Of a stretch of DNA of 64,000 nucleotides, positions 17,291 through 25,939 are shown one piece after another; position 1 is the first letter of the stretch; every line of letters begins with the position of its first letter. The stretch is from JANRKF01 sp964519595 (lineage in GTDB: Bacteria > Pseudomonadota > Alphaproteobacteria > Rickettsiales > SXRF01). The stretch spans positions 62,001-126,000 of the forward strand of contig CAZFJN010000001.1 of assembly GCA_964519595.1 (NCBI GenBank), in the 5' to 3' direction. A program made the position numbers and the translations under genes. Under the pieces are notes generated by a model that saw only the letters and a list, made by a program, of their open reading frames with translations, did not search any database and had not been told where the DNA came from.

Positions 17291-17896
17291 ATGAAAATTC
17301 TGCGTCGTATTGTTTTATGCGCGCTGCTCATTGCGCTCGTATGGTTTATCGCGGTAATCAGTTTTGCTTTCCGAATCAGCACTTACCAGCTTGATCAAAC
17401 AGAAAAAGCAGATGCTATAATAGTTCTTACCGGCGGTAGCGGCAGAGTTGAATATGGTCTTGAATTGCTGGTTAATAATCGCGGCAAGGCTTTATTCATA
17501 AGCGGCGTCAGCGAGGATGTCACGCTTGGCGCATTGCTGGCCAAAGCGCCACTGGGAATAAGAGAAATTTTAGGAATAGCCTCGCTGGGAAGAATAACCC
17601 TTGGCCGTAATGCCACAAATACCATTGCCAATGCTGAGGAAAGCCTCGAATGGATTATGCGTCGCTCTTATAAAAGCGCCTTGCTGGTAACTGCTGATTA
17701 TCATATGCCGCGCGCGCTGGTTGAGTTTAAAGCCACCATGCCAAATGATATTATTATAATTCCAGCAGTGGTTTCAACACGCGATTACCGTAATTTAAGC
17801 TGGCTTTCCGATTCAGGAACTCGTAGCCTTATTCTTTCTGAATTTCACAAGCTGATTTTTGCAAAAATACGACATATATTCCTGAAGAGTCAATAG
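17291..17896 (+). CDS. YdcF family (DUF218) membrane-anchored protein
   Basis: A 201-residue protein with an N-terminal membrane anchor (about residues 7-28) followed by the DUF218 core: ADAIIVLTGGSGRVEYGLEL, the GRNATNTIANAEESLEW stretch and VTADYHMPRA. The family includes SanA and ElyC, linked to envelope integrity; the reaction is unknown. It is translationally close to ftsX and upstream of plsC, a conserved alphaproteobacterial order. Confidence 0.88.
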   Translation: MKILRRIVLCALLIALVWFIAVISFAFRISTYQLDQTEKADAIIVLTGGSGRVEYGLELLVNNRGKALFISGVSEDVTLGALLAKAPLGIREILGIASLGRITLGRNATNTIANAEESLEWIMRRSYKSALLVTADYHMPRALVEFKATMPNDIIIIPAVVSTRDYRNLSWLSDSGTRSLILSEFHKLIFAKIRHIFLKSQ

Positions 17897-17935
17897 TAAC
17901 ATACTGAAAAATAATTGATAAATAACTATAAATCA

Positions 17936-18667
17936 ATGATCAGATCGCTAATATTCAACATATTTTATGTAAGCTGGACATTCACCGCGCCTTTTATTTT
18001 CGCGCCGTTATTTATCTTCTCAAGAAAAGCGGTATTAAAAAGCGGACATCCCTGGGCGGCGCTTAATCTATGGTTTTTGCGAGTTATTGCTAAAATCACA
18101 CATGAAGTTCGCGGACAAGAAAATATAACTGATTCGCCAGTAATATACGCGGCAAAGCATCAATCAGCCTGGGATACGCTTATTTTCCTTACTCTGCTGA
18201 AGAATCCCTGCTACATTCTTAAACGTGAATTATTGAGAATTCCGCTGTGGGGATGGTATTTATGGCGAATGGAAATGATTGCAATCGACCGCGGCGGCAA
18301 ATCATCAACAATGAAAAAAATGCTGCGCGACGCTGAAAAACGCCTTAAAGAAGGAAGAGCTATAATAATATATCCGGAAGGAACGCGCACAAAGCCGGAA
18401 GCAGCAGCGCAATATCATCCCGGAATCGCCGCTCTTTACAGTCATTTGAATGTTCCGGTTATTCCGGTTGCCCTTAATTCCGGACTTTTCTGGGGAAAAA
18501 ATTCATTTCGTAAAAAACCTGGTAAAATAACCATCTCCTTTCTGCCGCCAATAGAACCAGGCTTGCCAAAAGCAGAATTTATGAGCAAATTACAAAATAT
18601 AATTGAAACAGAAAGCAAATCATTATGCGCCCTTCAAAACGTAAAGCAGCAGAAATACGCAAAATAA
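17936..18667 (+). CDS. plsC: 1-acyl-sn-glycerol-3-phosphate acyltransferase
   Basis: Inner-membrane enzyme that acylates lysophosphatidic acid to phosphatidic acid. The acyltransferase motif HX4D appears as KHQSAWD near residue 75 and the second motif as PEGTRTK near 147. The ATG at 17936 is preferred over a TTG at 17915. The length of about 243 residues is normal. Its 3' end overlaps the start of rph by 43 bases in another frame, which is a long overlap. Confidence 0.93.
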   Translation: MIRSLIFNIFYVSWTFTAPFIFAPLFIFSRKAVLKSGHPWAALNLWFLRVIAKITHEVRGQENITDSPVIYAAKHQSAWDTLIFLTLLKNPCYILKRELLRIPLWGWYLWRMEMIAIDRGGKSSTMKKMLRDAEKRLKEGRAIIIYPEGTRTKPEAAAQYHPGIAALYSHLNVPVIPVALNSGLFWGKNSFRKKPGKITISFLPPIEPGLPKAEFMSKLQNIIETESKSLCALQNVKQQKYAK

Positions 18668-19341
18668 CCATTGAGCCTGATGCAAGCCGCCATGCGGAAG
18701 GATCGTGCCTGATCAGCTGCGGAAATACGCGAGTTTTATGCACCGCAACTGTAGAGGAAAAAACGCCGCCTTTCCTTCGTAATACTGGCAAAGGCTGGAT
18801 AACTGCTGAATATGGTATGTTACCACGCGCAACAAATGAGCGAGTTCAACGCGAAGCCGCCAAAGGCAAACAATCAGGACGCACTCAGGAAATTCAGCGC
18901 CTTATCGGACGCTCTTTACGCTCAGTTGTAGATTTAAAAATGCTCGGAGAAAGGCAGATAATAATTGATTGCGACGTAATTGAGGCAGATGGCGGAACAC
19001 GCTGCGCCTCAATAACTGGCGGATATGTAGCGCTTGCCATTGCCTTAAAAAAACTGCACAAAAAAGGAGTTATAAAAGCAAATCCGCTTACTGGTCAGGT
19101 TGCGGCAATTTCCTGCGGCATGGTTGAAGGTTGCGCGGTTATTGATCTTGATTATGCTGAAGATTCAACTGCGGCAATGGATGCAAATTTTGTGCTTACT
19201 GCTGATGGAAAAATAGTTGAAATTCAATGCACCGCTGAGGAATCTCCGGTAACTGATAAAGATTTCTCAGCCCTTTACCGTCTGGCGAAAAAAGGCATAA
19301 AACGCTTAATTACCGCGCAGAATAAAGCTATAAATCTATAA
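18625..19341 (+). CDS. rph: Ribonuclease PH
   Basis: Phosphorolytic 3'-5' exoribonuclease that trims tRNA 3' ends. The 238-residue protein begins MRPSKRKAAEIRKITIEP, the canonical RNase PH start, so the ATG inside plsC is the right one. Other marks are EGSCLISCGNTRVLCTA, the basic RTQEIQRLIGRSLR stretch and DCDVIEADGGTRCASITGG. rdgB follows, the usual alphaproteobacterial partner, beyond a gap inside a repeat array. Confidence 0.97.
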   Translation: MRPSKRKAAEIRKITIEPDASRHAEGSCLISCGNTRVLCTATVEEKTPPFLRNTGKGWITAEYGMLPRATNERVQREAAKGKQSGRTQEIQRLIGRSLRSVVDLKMLGERQIIIDCDVIEADGGTRCASITGGYVALAIALKKLHKKGVIKANPLTGQVAAISCGMVEGCAVIDLDYAEDSTAAMDANFVLTADGKIVEIQCTAEESPVTDKDFSALYRLAKKGIKRLITAQNKAINL

Positions 19342-19349
19342 GCAGAATT

Positions 19350-19597
19350 GAGATGTTAGGATGTTAGGATGTTAGGATGNNNNNNNNNNNNNNNNNNNNN
19401 NNNNNNNNNNNNNNNNNNNNNNNNNNNNNNNNNNNNNNNNNNNNNNNNNNNNNNNNNNNNNNNNNNNNNNNNNNNNNNNTAAGATGTTAAGATGCAATGA
19501 TCTTTATTTATATATTTGTAATTTTATTCTGCTTGTAGATTTATATCTTAGCATCTTAGCATCTTAACATCTTAACATCTTAACATCCTAGCATCAT
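19350..19597. repeat. 8-bp tandem arrays in opposite orientations around a gap
   Basis: Copies of GATGTTAG/TAAGATGT with an 8-bp period occupy 19350-19379 and 19480-19495, on both sides of the N run. The reverse complement, CTTAACAT/CTTAGCAT, again with an 8-bp period, fills 19545-19597. In addition 19526-19545 is the reverse complement of the rph 3' end at 19329-19348 with one mismatch in 20. The spacer between rph and rdgB therefore contains inverted arrays able to fold on each other. Confidence 0.85.
19380..19479. other. Sequence gap (100 N) inside an 8-bp tandem array
   Basis: Exactly 100 N, of unknown true size. The same 8-bp repeat is on both flanks, so the missing sequence is probably more of the array. 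Confidence 0.99.
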
Positions 19598-19634
19598 TAT
19601 AAGGGATCATTATATATTAATAGAGATAGTTTAA

Positions 19635-20240
19635 ATGCCGGAAAATCAGCTCATAATTGCAACACATAATCAAGGTAAACTGCGCGAATTTAATTCCCTG
19701 CTTGCGCCTTTGCAAATGGTAATAAAATCCGCCGCTGAAATCGGCATCAAAGAGCCGGAAGAAACAGGAAACAGCTTCGCTGAAAATGCTGAATTAAAGG
19801 CAAGGCATTGCGCTGAAATAGCAAAAATTCCTTCCCTTGCTGATGATTCAGGGCTGGTTATTCCGGCAATAGCAGGCGCTCCAGGAATTTACTCAGCGCG
19901 CTGGGCAGGAGAAGGAAAAGATTTTACTGTTGCCTTCGCAAGAATTCAGCAAGAACTTTTACAAAAAAAAGCCGCTCTTAACAGCAAGGCGTATTTTATC
20001 TGCGTTCTGGCGCTTTGTTTTCCAGACGGAAAATGCGTGAATTTTGAAGGAAGAATAGACGGCAATCTGTCTTTTCCGCCGCGCGGAGAAAACGGCTTTG
20101 GTTATGATCCGGTTTTTATTCCACAAGGATATGATGTAACCTTGGCGGAAATAAACGCTGAGGAAAAACAGAAAATAAGTCATCGCGCCGCGGCTTCAGC
20201 GCAATTTCTTGAATATTGCAAAAAACATTTCAAAAACTGA
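19635..20240 (+). CDS. rdgB: Non-canonical purine NTP pyrophosphatase (RdgB/HAM1)
   Basis: Hydrolyses dITP, XTP and similar nucleotides to keep them out of DNA. The 201-residue protein begins with the family motif IIATHNQGKLREF and contains SLADDSGLVIPAIAGAPGIYS and GFGYDPVFIP. Normal length. It follows rph and precedes pdxJ on the same strand. Confidence 0.97.
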   Translation: MPENQLIIATHNQGKLREFNSLLAPLQMVIKSAAEIGIKEPEETGNSFAENAELKARHCAEIAKIPSLADDSGLVIPAIAGAPGIYSARWAGEGKDFTVAFARIQQELLQKKAALNSKAYFICVLALCFPDGKCVNFEGRIDGNLSFPPRGENGFGYDPVFIPQGYDVTLAEINAEEKQKISHRAAASAQFLEYCKKHFKN

Positions 20241-20306
20241 TTATGCAATCAAAAATGAATATAATCTATGAATAAAATAGCTGAATAGAATAAATGAAGA
20301 AAATAA

Positions 20307-21023
20307 ATGAATAAAATCCGCCTTGGCGTAAATATAGATCATGTAGCAACATTGCGTAACGCACGCGGCGGAAGTGATCCTTGTCCAATTCGCGCCGCTA
20401 TAGCCGCCGCAGAAGGCGGCGCAGACATCATAACCGCGCATCTGCGGGAAGATCGCAGGCATATTCGCAATAATGACATTGAACGCTTGCGTAATGAAAT
20501 TAATCTGCCGCTTAATCTGGAAATGGCAGCAACTGAGGAAATGTTGGAAATAGCACTGCGCCTTTTGCCACATGCCGTATGCATAGTTCCGGAAAAACGC
20601 GCTGAACTGACTACTGAAGGCGGTTTAAACGTCATTGAACAAGAGAAGAATCTAGCTGATTATATTGAAAAATTACAGAAAGCAGCAATTCGTGTATCTC
20701 TGTTTGTTGATCCGGAAGCAGAGCAAATAAAAGCCGCGGCGCGTTTAAAAACAGACGCTATTGAATTACATACTGGAAAATACGCGGTAACTTTTCCGCT
20801 TAACGCTGATAAATTATCAAAAGCGGCAAATTACGCTGCAAATTGTGGCTTAGAAGTTCATGCCGGACATGGTTTGAATTATGATAATGTTGCTGCTGTT
20901 GCTGCTATTGGCGAAATATGCGAGCTTAATATAGGACATTTTATAATCGGCGAATCACTGTTTGGCGGAATGAAAGAAACAATAAAAACCATGAAAAACA
21001 TTATAAATTCCGCTAGAAAATAA
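20307..21023 (+). CDS. pdxJ: Pyridoxine 5'-phosphate synthase
   Basis: TIM-barrel enzyme closing the ring of pyridoxine phosphate in the DXP-dependent vitamin B6 pathway. The 238-residue protein begins LGVNIDHVATLRNARGG, has ITAHLREDRRHI, NLEMAATEEM and the C-terminal GHGLNYDNV and IGHFIIGESLF segments. Normal length. acpS follows after 37 bp, a common alphaproteobacterial pairing. Confidence 0.97.
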   Translation: MNKIRLGVNIDHVATLRNARGGSDPCPIRAAIAAAEGGADIITAHLREDRRHIRNNDIERLRNEINLPLNLEMAATEEMLEIALRLLPHAVCIVPEKRAELTTEGGLNVIEQEKNLADYIEKLQKAAIRVSLFVDPEAEQIKAAARLKTDAIELHTGKYAVTFPLNADKLSKAANYAANCGLEVHAGHGLNYDNVAAVAAIGEICELNIGHFIIGESLFGGMKETIKTMKNIINSARK

Positions 21024-21060
21024 AAAAGAAAATAAAGCAAGAAGCAAAGCAGGAAATAAG

Positions 21061-21453
21061 ATGATTATCGGAATTGGCAATGACATTGTTGATATTCGCA
21101 GAATTGAAAAACTTCTGGAAAAATCCAGCGAGCAATTCATCAAGCGTATATTCACTGAATCTGAACGAAAAACCTGCGATGCGCGCAAGAAAAGAAGTGC
21201 TGCTTATGCCAAGCGTTTTGCGGCAAAAGAAGCTTGTGCTAAAGCCTTAGGCTGTGGAATAGGCAGCAAGGCATTATTCCGCGAAATAGAAATAAGCAAT
21301 GATTCACACCGCGCTCCTTATATAAAACTCAGCGGATCAGCAGCAAAATATCTGCAAGAAATAATACCGCCAAAAACCAAGGCAAAAATCTTCTTGTCAA
21401 TTGCTGATGAAGAAAATTATGCAACCGCGCAAATTGTCATTGAAGCATTATGA
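21061..21453 (+). CDS. acpS: Holo-[acyl-carrier-protein] synthase
   Basis: Transfers phosphopantetheine from CoA to acyl carrier protein. The 130-residue protein has the Mg-binding start IIGIGNDIVDIRRIE and the RFAAKEACAKALG motif. AGGA lies six bases before the ATG. In many relatives lepB-rnc-era follow; here hemD follows instead and era is found separately at 32.8 kb. Confidence 0.96.
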   Translation: MIIGIGNDIVDIRRIEKLLEKSSEQFIKRIFTESERKTCDARKKRSAAYAKRFAAKEACAKALGCGIGSKALFREIEISNDSHRAPYIKLSGSAAKYLQEIIPPKTKAKIFLSIADEENYATAQIVIEAL

Positions 21454-21490
21454 GATGATTGAAAAATAGCCTAAATTGAGATGATTAACG

Positions 21491-22261
21491 ATGAGCAAAA
21501 CAATTCTGATTACTCGCGCCAAAGGCGATGAGCAGGAAATAACGCAGGAACTGCATGAACGCGGTCATCATGTGATTCATGAACCTCTTACTGAGATAAT
21601 TCTCGATCATACAATGCGCGCGCCTTTATATAGAATGTTGCTGGAAGATCCTAGTGCGATTCTTCTCTCAAGCAAACATGCTGTGCAAGCATTAGCATTA
21701 CTTACGGAAATACGCGATATAATGCTGTTATGCGTAGGAGAAGCGACGGCAAATTGCGCTTATTCTCTTGGTTTTACGCGTATTGTAACAGGCGGTGGAA
21801 CAATTGATCATTTAATAGAATATCTGCGTGATGGTTATGATGAAGATGCGAATTTCATATATATTTCCGGAGAACATATAAAATCTGATCTTCCTACTAT
21901 AATCCAAAGCCTTGGCATGAATTGCCAGCGTATTGTCGCTTATCAGGCGGTCGCTGCTGAATCTTTGTCAGATACATTGCTTGAGCAAATGCGCCGCGGC
22001 TATATAGATGCAGTTACCTTCTTTTCCGTTCGTAATGTTGAAATATTTTATAATCTACTGAGCAAACATAATTGCCTGCCGCTTATTAGCACAATTGACG
22101 CTTTTACTCTTAGTGAAGAAATAGCACAGAAAGCCGCAAGCTTTACCACAAGCTTCGCCACAAGCTTTAACGAACAAAGCTGGCGAAAGATTTATAACGC
22201 TCATAAGCCAACTCTTGCATCATTGCTTGAATGCATAGATAATGTTTACGGTACAATGTAA
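21491..22261 (+). CDS. hemD: Uroporphyrinogen-III synthase
   Basis: Cyclises hydroxymethylbilane to uroporphyrinogen III in heme synthesis. The 256-residue sequence is poorly conserved, as usual for HemD, but has the start ILITRAKGDEQEI, the SSKHAVQAL strand region, VGEATANCAYSLGF and VTFFSVRNVEIF. Context is decisive: a mitofilin-like gene and hemY follow, the standard alphaproteobacterial order. A small S/T/F repeat (SFTTSFATSF) near the C-terminus comes from a local DNA duplication. Confidence 0.87.
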   Translation: MSKTILITRAKGDEQEITQELHERGHHVIHEPLTEIILDHTMRAPLYRMLLEDPSAILLSSKHAVQALALLTEIRDIMLLCVGEATANCAYSLGFTRIVTGGGTIDHLIEYLRDGYDEDANFIYISGEHIKSDLPTIIQSLGMNCQRIVAYQAVAAESLSDTLLEQMRRGYIDAVTFFSVRNVEIFYNLLSKHNCLPLISTIDAFTLSEEIAQKAASFTTSFATSFNEQSWRKIYNAHKPTLASLLECIDNVYGTM

Positions 22262-22275
22262 AACGGAAGATTTTT

Positions 22276-23340
22276 ATGACAAATCCGCTTGATACAAATA
22301 ATCAAGAGAACAATCAGCATAGTAATCAGGATAGTAATAAAAACGACAAGGAAAGCTTTGCCGCAAAAAAAGAGCAAGGCAGCATAAAATCTGCTTTTAA
22401 GAATTTTGGAATTACCATTGCCTCGCTTGCCGCATTATGGATTCTGCTTAATTATGTGCTTGCTCCGCTTGTTTTAGGAACAGAAGAGAATGTTGATAAT
22501 TCTCAGGCAATAAATACAAAAAATACAAAAAATGAAATGCCGAAAGAGGCTGAAGCAAAAGAAACAGTTGCCGATTCTTCTTTTCCAGCAATTTATATTG
22601 ATATTGCACTACTCGAAGAGCGCATTGCCGAGCTTGAAGAAAATGTCGATAATATAACGTTTGATATAGAAGCTAATAACAAGGAAAATATAAATAATTC
22701 AGAAAAATATGATAATAATACAATAGAAAAAATGGCCAGGGAAATTTCTGAGCTTAAAGCTGAATTAGACAAGGTCAGAAATTATGAACATGATGCTTTA
22801 AGAAGCATGATCATAGTAAGCCAGATTAAAGAGGCAATGCGCTCTGGAAGAGCTTTTGCCAGTGAAATTGAAGAGCTTGCTCTGCTCCGTCCTGACATGA
22901 AGGAAATTCTGAAAACAGCAGATTCCTACAGCATAACCGGAATTTCAACCATTGATAGTCTGAAACGTGAATTTGCTGATAATATTGCCGCGCTTTTTGT
23001 AAAAAATGATGAAAAAACCATCGCCGGCAATTTAAAATCTATAATAAAAATCCGCAAAGTCGGCAAAGATCATCATGGTTCTGACGATGACGCGGTTATC
23101 GCTCGCGCTGAATCTCTGCTTGCGGAAGGAAATATTGCCGCAGCATTGCAGGAAAGCGAAAAGCTCTCCGCTGCAACGAAAAAAATATTCGCTAACTGGC
23201 AAGAGCAGGCAAAAACACATCTTGCCGCTAATTTATTGCTTAAAAAAATAACTCTGCATCTTGGACAAAAACCGCAAGGAGCAGATAGCAAAAATCCACA
23301 ACATGAAACCACGCAAAATGATCAGAAAGTTGCGCTATGA
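22276..23340 (+). CDS. Mitofilin/Mic60-like membrane protein
   Basis: A 354-residue protein with an Asn-rich N-terminus, one membrane segment (about residues 43-66), a coiled coil (about 115-180) and a C-terminal helical domain. Alphaproteobacterial proteins of this shape between hemD and hemY are homologues of mitochondrial Mic60 (COG4223) and shape intracytoplasmic membranes where studied. The stop overlaps the hemY ATG by four bases (ATGA), indicating coupled translation. The N-terminal NNQENNQHSNQDSNKN run fits the low-complexity insertions seen in the whole window. Confidence 0.8.
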   Translation: MTNPLDTNNQENNQHSNQDSNKNDKESFAAKKEQGSIKSAFKNFGITIASLAALWILLNYVLAPLVLGTEENVDNSQAINTKNTKNEMPKEAEAKETVADSSFPAIYIDIALLEERIAELEENVDNITFDIEANNKENINNSEKYDNNTIEKMAREISELKAELDKVRNYEHDALRSMIIVSQIKEAMRSGRAFASEIEELALLRPDMKEILKTADSYSITGISTIDSLKREFADNIAALFVKNDEKTIAGNLKSIIKIRKVGKDHHGSDDDAVIARAESLLAEGNIAAALQESEKLSAATKKIFANWQEQAKTHLAANLLLKKITLHLGQKPQGADSKNPQHETTQNDQKVAL

Positions 23341-24176
23341 TCACTATAATCGCTCTTCTGTTGACAGTAACCGCCTTTGGCCTTGTCGGCGCATGGTTTG
23401 GCGAAAATCCTGGTGAAATATCTGTAATCTGGCAAGGTTATAAAATAGAAACCAGCGTTGAAATATTATTGTTGATAATATTTATCAGCGCTTTGCTGCT
23501 GGTAATTTTATACCGTTTCTGCTCGGAATTGTGGAATTTTCCTGGCAATATAAGAAATAGACGAACAATAAAAAACTACCAACTAGCCTTAAATAGCCTT
23601 ACTAAAACCGTCGCCGCTCTGGCCAGCTCGGATATTGATTCAGCAGCAAATCATACAAAATCAATAGAAAAATCTCTAGGCGCTTCGCCGCTTACTCTGA
23701 TGCTGCGCGCGCAAATCAGTAAAAGTGCCGGAAATGATAATGAAACACGAATTCTGCTCGAAAAACTGCTTGAATATCCTGAAACTGAATATTTAGCAGC
23801 AACTTCTCTTTCCGACGCCGCGCATAAACAAAAACTCTTGCCTGACGCGCTGAATTTTGCAAAACGCGCATATCTGGCAAAAACAAACCATGCAGCAGGA
23901 GCATGGAAATTGCTTAGCGCATATATCGAAGACGGAAAATTTCAGGAAGCAGAAATACATACGGAAACAGCCAGAAAAAACCGCGCATTTTCCCGCGCTG
24001 ATCTTAAAAAAGCCAAAGGCGAAATCGCTCTTAAACAAGCAAAAAATGAATTAGCGGCAAACAGAATCGAAAATGCCACGCTGCTTGCTAAAAAAGCCAA
24101 AAAATTCCTTGGAAAAACTCAGGAAATTGACGATTTATACAATTCTTTGCAAAGCAAACAGACGAGCTATGCTTAA
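23337..24176 (+). CDS. hemY: HemY-like TPR membrane protein
   Basis: A 279-residue protein with two N-terminal membrane segments (about 2-21 and 41-61) and helical TPR-type repeats after residue 80. This is the HemY N-terminal family, linked to heme synthesis genes but without a known reaction. It is shorter than most alphaproteobacterial HemY proteins, mainly at the C-terminus. Translation is coupled to the upstream mitofilin-like gene by a four-base overlap. Confidence 0.85.
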   Translation: MITIIALLLTVTAFGLVGAWFGENPGEISVIWQGYKIETSVEILLLIIFISALLLVILYRFCSELWNFPGNIRNRRTIKNYQLALNSLTKTVAALASSDIDSAANHTKSIEKSLGASPLTLMLRAQISKSAGNDNETRILLEKLLEYPETEYLAATSLSDAAHKQKLLPDALNFAKRAYLAKTNHAAGAWKLLSAYIEDGKFQEAEIHTETARKNRAFSRADLKKAKGEIALKQAKNELAANRIENATLLAKKAKKFLGKTQEIDDLYNSLQSKQTSYA

Positions 24177-24184
24177 TCATTATT

Positions 24185-24214
24185 ATGCATAATATTGTGC
24201 ATAATATTATGCAT
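24185..24214. terminator. AT-rich hairpin between convergent genes
   Basis: Perfect 12-bp inverted repeat: ATGCATAATATT (24185-24196), a 6-base loop, AATATTATGCAT (24203-24214). It lies in the 55-bp spacer between the ends of hemY and the opposing lipoprotein gene. A bidirectional terminator is possible, though the stem is very AT-rich and no long T run follows. Confidence 0.45.
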
Positions 24215-24231
24215 AGTATTAAGCATAAAAA

Positions 24232-24795
24232 TTAAAGCTGCGGCGACAGATTAGGATCAGGCAATGGTTCACTGCCTAGCTGCGCTTCGCCTTGTATCAT
24301 AGCTGAGTTTTTATCTTCCTTGGCAACCACCGGAATTGAAACAAATATAGGCTTAGCGTTTTTGACACGTTCCTTCATGCCTTTTTCTCCGGCATATTTA
24401 TGCAAACGCGCTTTTGGCAAAGCTGTAGTCTGAGCTTCCCCAGGCGGCTCGGCCATATCGCCCTGATAACCAACCAGACGATGTTCCATTCCTTGCATTG
24501 GCGCACGATAACAAACTATATCCTGCAAAAACTGATAACAATATGAAGTAGGAATTATAACAGGCAGCGGCTCAGGCGGCGGAGTAAGCCACCATTCGCG
24601 CAATTTCATGCTGGTTTCTTTAATTTGATCGCGCACATTATTTGCCACGCGCTCGCCATGACGTTCGGCATTTGAACGCACAATCATCGCATCTTCATGC
24701 GCTTGCGCCTTGATTGCCTCAGCATCCTGACGATTAGTTTCGCAGGCAGCAAGAAGCGGCAACAAGGCAGATAATATCAGTAGATGATTTTTCAT
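24232..24795 (-). CDS. Conserved lipoprotein of unknown function
   Basis: A 187-residue protein with a lipoprotein signal ending in LLAAC (Cys18). A charged helix follows (about 22-70), then the conserved-looking core PTSYCYQFLQDIVCYRAPM near residues 103-121 with two cysteines, and a Pro-rich tail. Similar short lipoproteins with a YCY...CY core occur in Alphaproteobacteria as far as I recall; the role is unknown. It is monocistronic and convergent with hemY. Confidence 0.75.
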   Translation of the reverse strand: MKNHLLILSALLPLLAACETNRQDAEAIKAQAHEDAMIVRSNAERHGERVANNVRDQIKETSMKLREWWLTPPPEPLPVIIPTSYCYQFLQDIVCYRAPMQGMEHRLVGYQGDMAEPPGEAQTTALPKARLHKYAGEKGMKERVKNAKPIFVSIPVVAKEDKNSAMIQGEAQLGSEPLPDPNLSPQL

Positions 24796-24806
24796 ATATT
24801 AATTGT

Positions 24807-24892
24807 CGTAAGATCATTCTCGTAAAATAGTTTCCGTAAAATAGTTTCCGTAAAATAATTGTCGTAAAATAATTGTCGTAAAACAAATCGCT
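24807..24892. repeat. 14-bp tandem repeat upstream of the lipoprotein gene
   Basis: Units CGTAAAATAGTTTC and CGTAAAATAATTGT, 14 bp each, run in tandem for at least four clear copies. They fill nearly all the 103-bp spacer between the SDR gene and the lipoprotein start. Confidence 0.85.
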
Positions 24893-24898
24893 AAAATA

Positions 24899-25735
24899 TT
24901 ACATCGCAGCAATTTGCTGCAAACATTGTGCCAAGCCTTCGCGGTAAGTAGGATAATGTAGTTTAACCGCTAATTCACGTTTTATTTTATTGTTACAAAC
25001 GCGACGATTGGCGGAATAAAATTCCCTGGCCATTGGCGATAAATCAGCCTGCTCGTAAGGAATAAGCGGCGGCGGAGCAATTTTCAGTAGCTCGCAGGCA
25101 TATGCAACAACCTCATGCGCGGCAGCTGGTTCATCATCACAAACATTATAAATACTGCCCGGATTTGGCGATAATAAGGCGGCAAAAACCGTTTGCGCTA
25201 TATCATCAACATGAATACGCGAAAAAACCTGCTGCGCTTTATAAATGCGCCGCGCCGCGCCTTCTTTCGCATCTTCCAGAACATTGCGCTGCGGACCATA
25301 AATTCCTGCCAGCCGGAATATATGCGCGCCGCGCTCTCGCCACAAATTCTCTGCCACAACGCGCCGCTTTAAACGATCACTATTAGGACGAAGCGCAGAA
25401 TTTTCATCAACCAGCTTACCACCATAATCACCATATACTCCAGTAGTTGAAAGATAATATAAATGCGCGGAAGCTGGAAATTCCGGAAAATGTTGCAGAA
25501 CAATATCGCCTTGTTCCTGCGGCGGAATGCTTGCAATTATATGTGTAACATCATTAATTTGTTTAGGAAATTCTGTGTAAATTTTTATAGATTGCGCGGC
25601 AATTATAGATTGTGCGTTAAGCAATTGCGCCTTCGCCGGATTGCGAGTAGTTGCGGAAACTTTAAAACCTTGTGCAAGAGCGAGCTTGGCAATAGCAAAA
25701 GCTGAATAGCCAAGGCCAAAAATAAAAAGATGCAT
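24899..25735 (-). CDS. SDR family NAD(P)-dependent oxidoreductase (YeeZ-like)
   Basis: Rossmann-fold protein of about 278 residues. The start MHLFIFGLGYSAFAIAKLA holds the nucleotide-binding GxGYxxxxIA motif typical of YeeZ-type extended SDRs; the middle has STTGVYGDYGG, and IFRLAGIYGPQRN and the HVDDIAQ motif follow. The substrate is unknown. A longer frame starting at 25780 would run into a palindromic element, so the ATG at 25735 is chosen. It follows gatB on the same strand, with the palindrome between. Confidence 0.85.
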   Translation of the reverse strand: MHLFIFGLGYSAFAIAKLALAQGFKVSATTRNPAKAQLLNAQSIIAAQSIKIYTEFPKQINDVTHIIASIPPQEQGDIVLQHFPEFPASAHLYYLSTTGVYGDYGGKLVDENSALRPNSDRLKRRVVAENLWRERGAHIFRLAGIYGPQRNVLEDAKEGAARRIYKAQQVFSRIHVDDIAQTVFAALLSPNPGSIYNVCDDEPAAAHEVVAYACELLKIAPPPLIPYEQADLSPMAREFYSANRRVCNNKIKRELAVKLHYPTYREGLAQCLQQIAAM

Positions 25736-25774
25736 TAGACTTCTTTCGAAACGATTAAGTATTTGATTATATGA

Positions 25775-25860
25775 CGTCATCCTTTGACTTGATCAAAGGA
25801 TCTTGTGCAACAAGAAAAATACACAAGAAAAAGATCCTTTGATCAAGTCAAAGGATGACG
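25775..25860. repeat. REP/BIME-like inverted repeat with perfect 30-bp arms
   Basis: Bases 25775-25804 are the exact reverse complement of 25831-25860, with a 26-base middle part. Each arm is itself palindromic, with ATCCTTTGA and TCAAAGGAT around a 5-base centre. This is the organisation of paired REP elements. Related palindromes with GTCATCC...GGATGAC ends are widely dispersed in proteobacterial genomes. The base composition is unlike the AT-rich arrays nearby. It could also work as a transcription stop between gatB and the SDR gene. Confidence 0.9.
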
Positions 25861-25939
25861 ATATTTTGTTAGAAGAATATACTGCAAAATCATAATCAAT
25901 CTCGAAAATTCGCGAATATTTAGTTTCGAAAGAGGTCTA

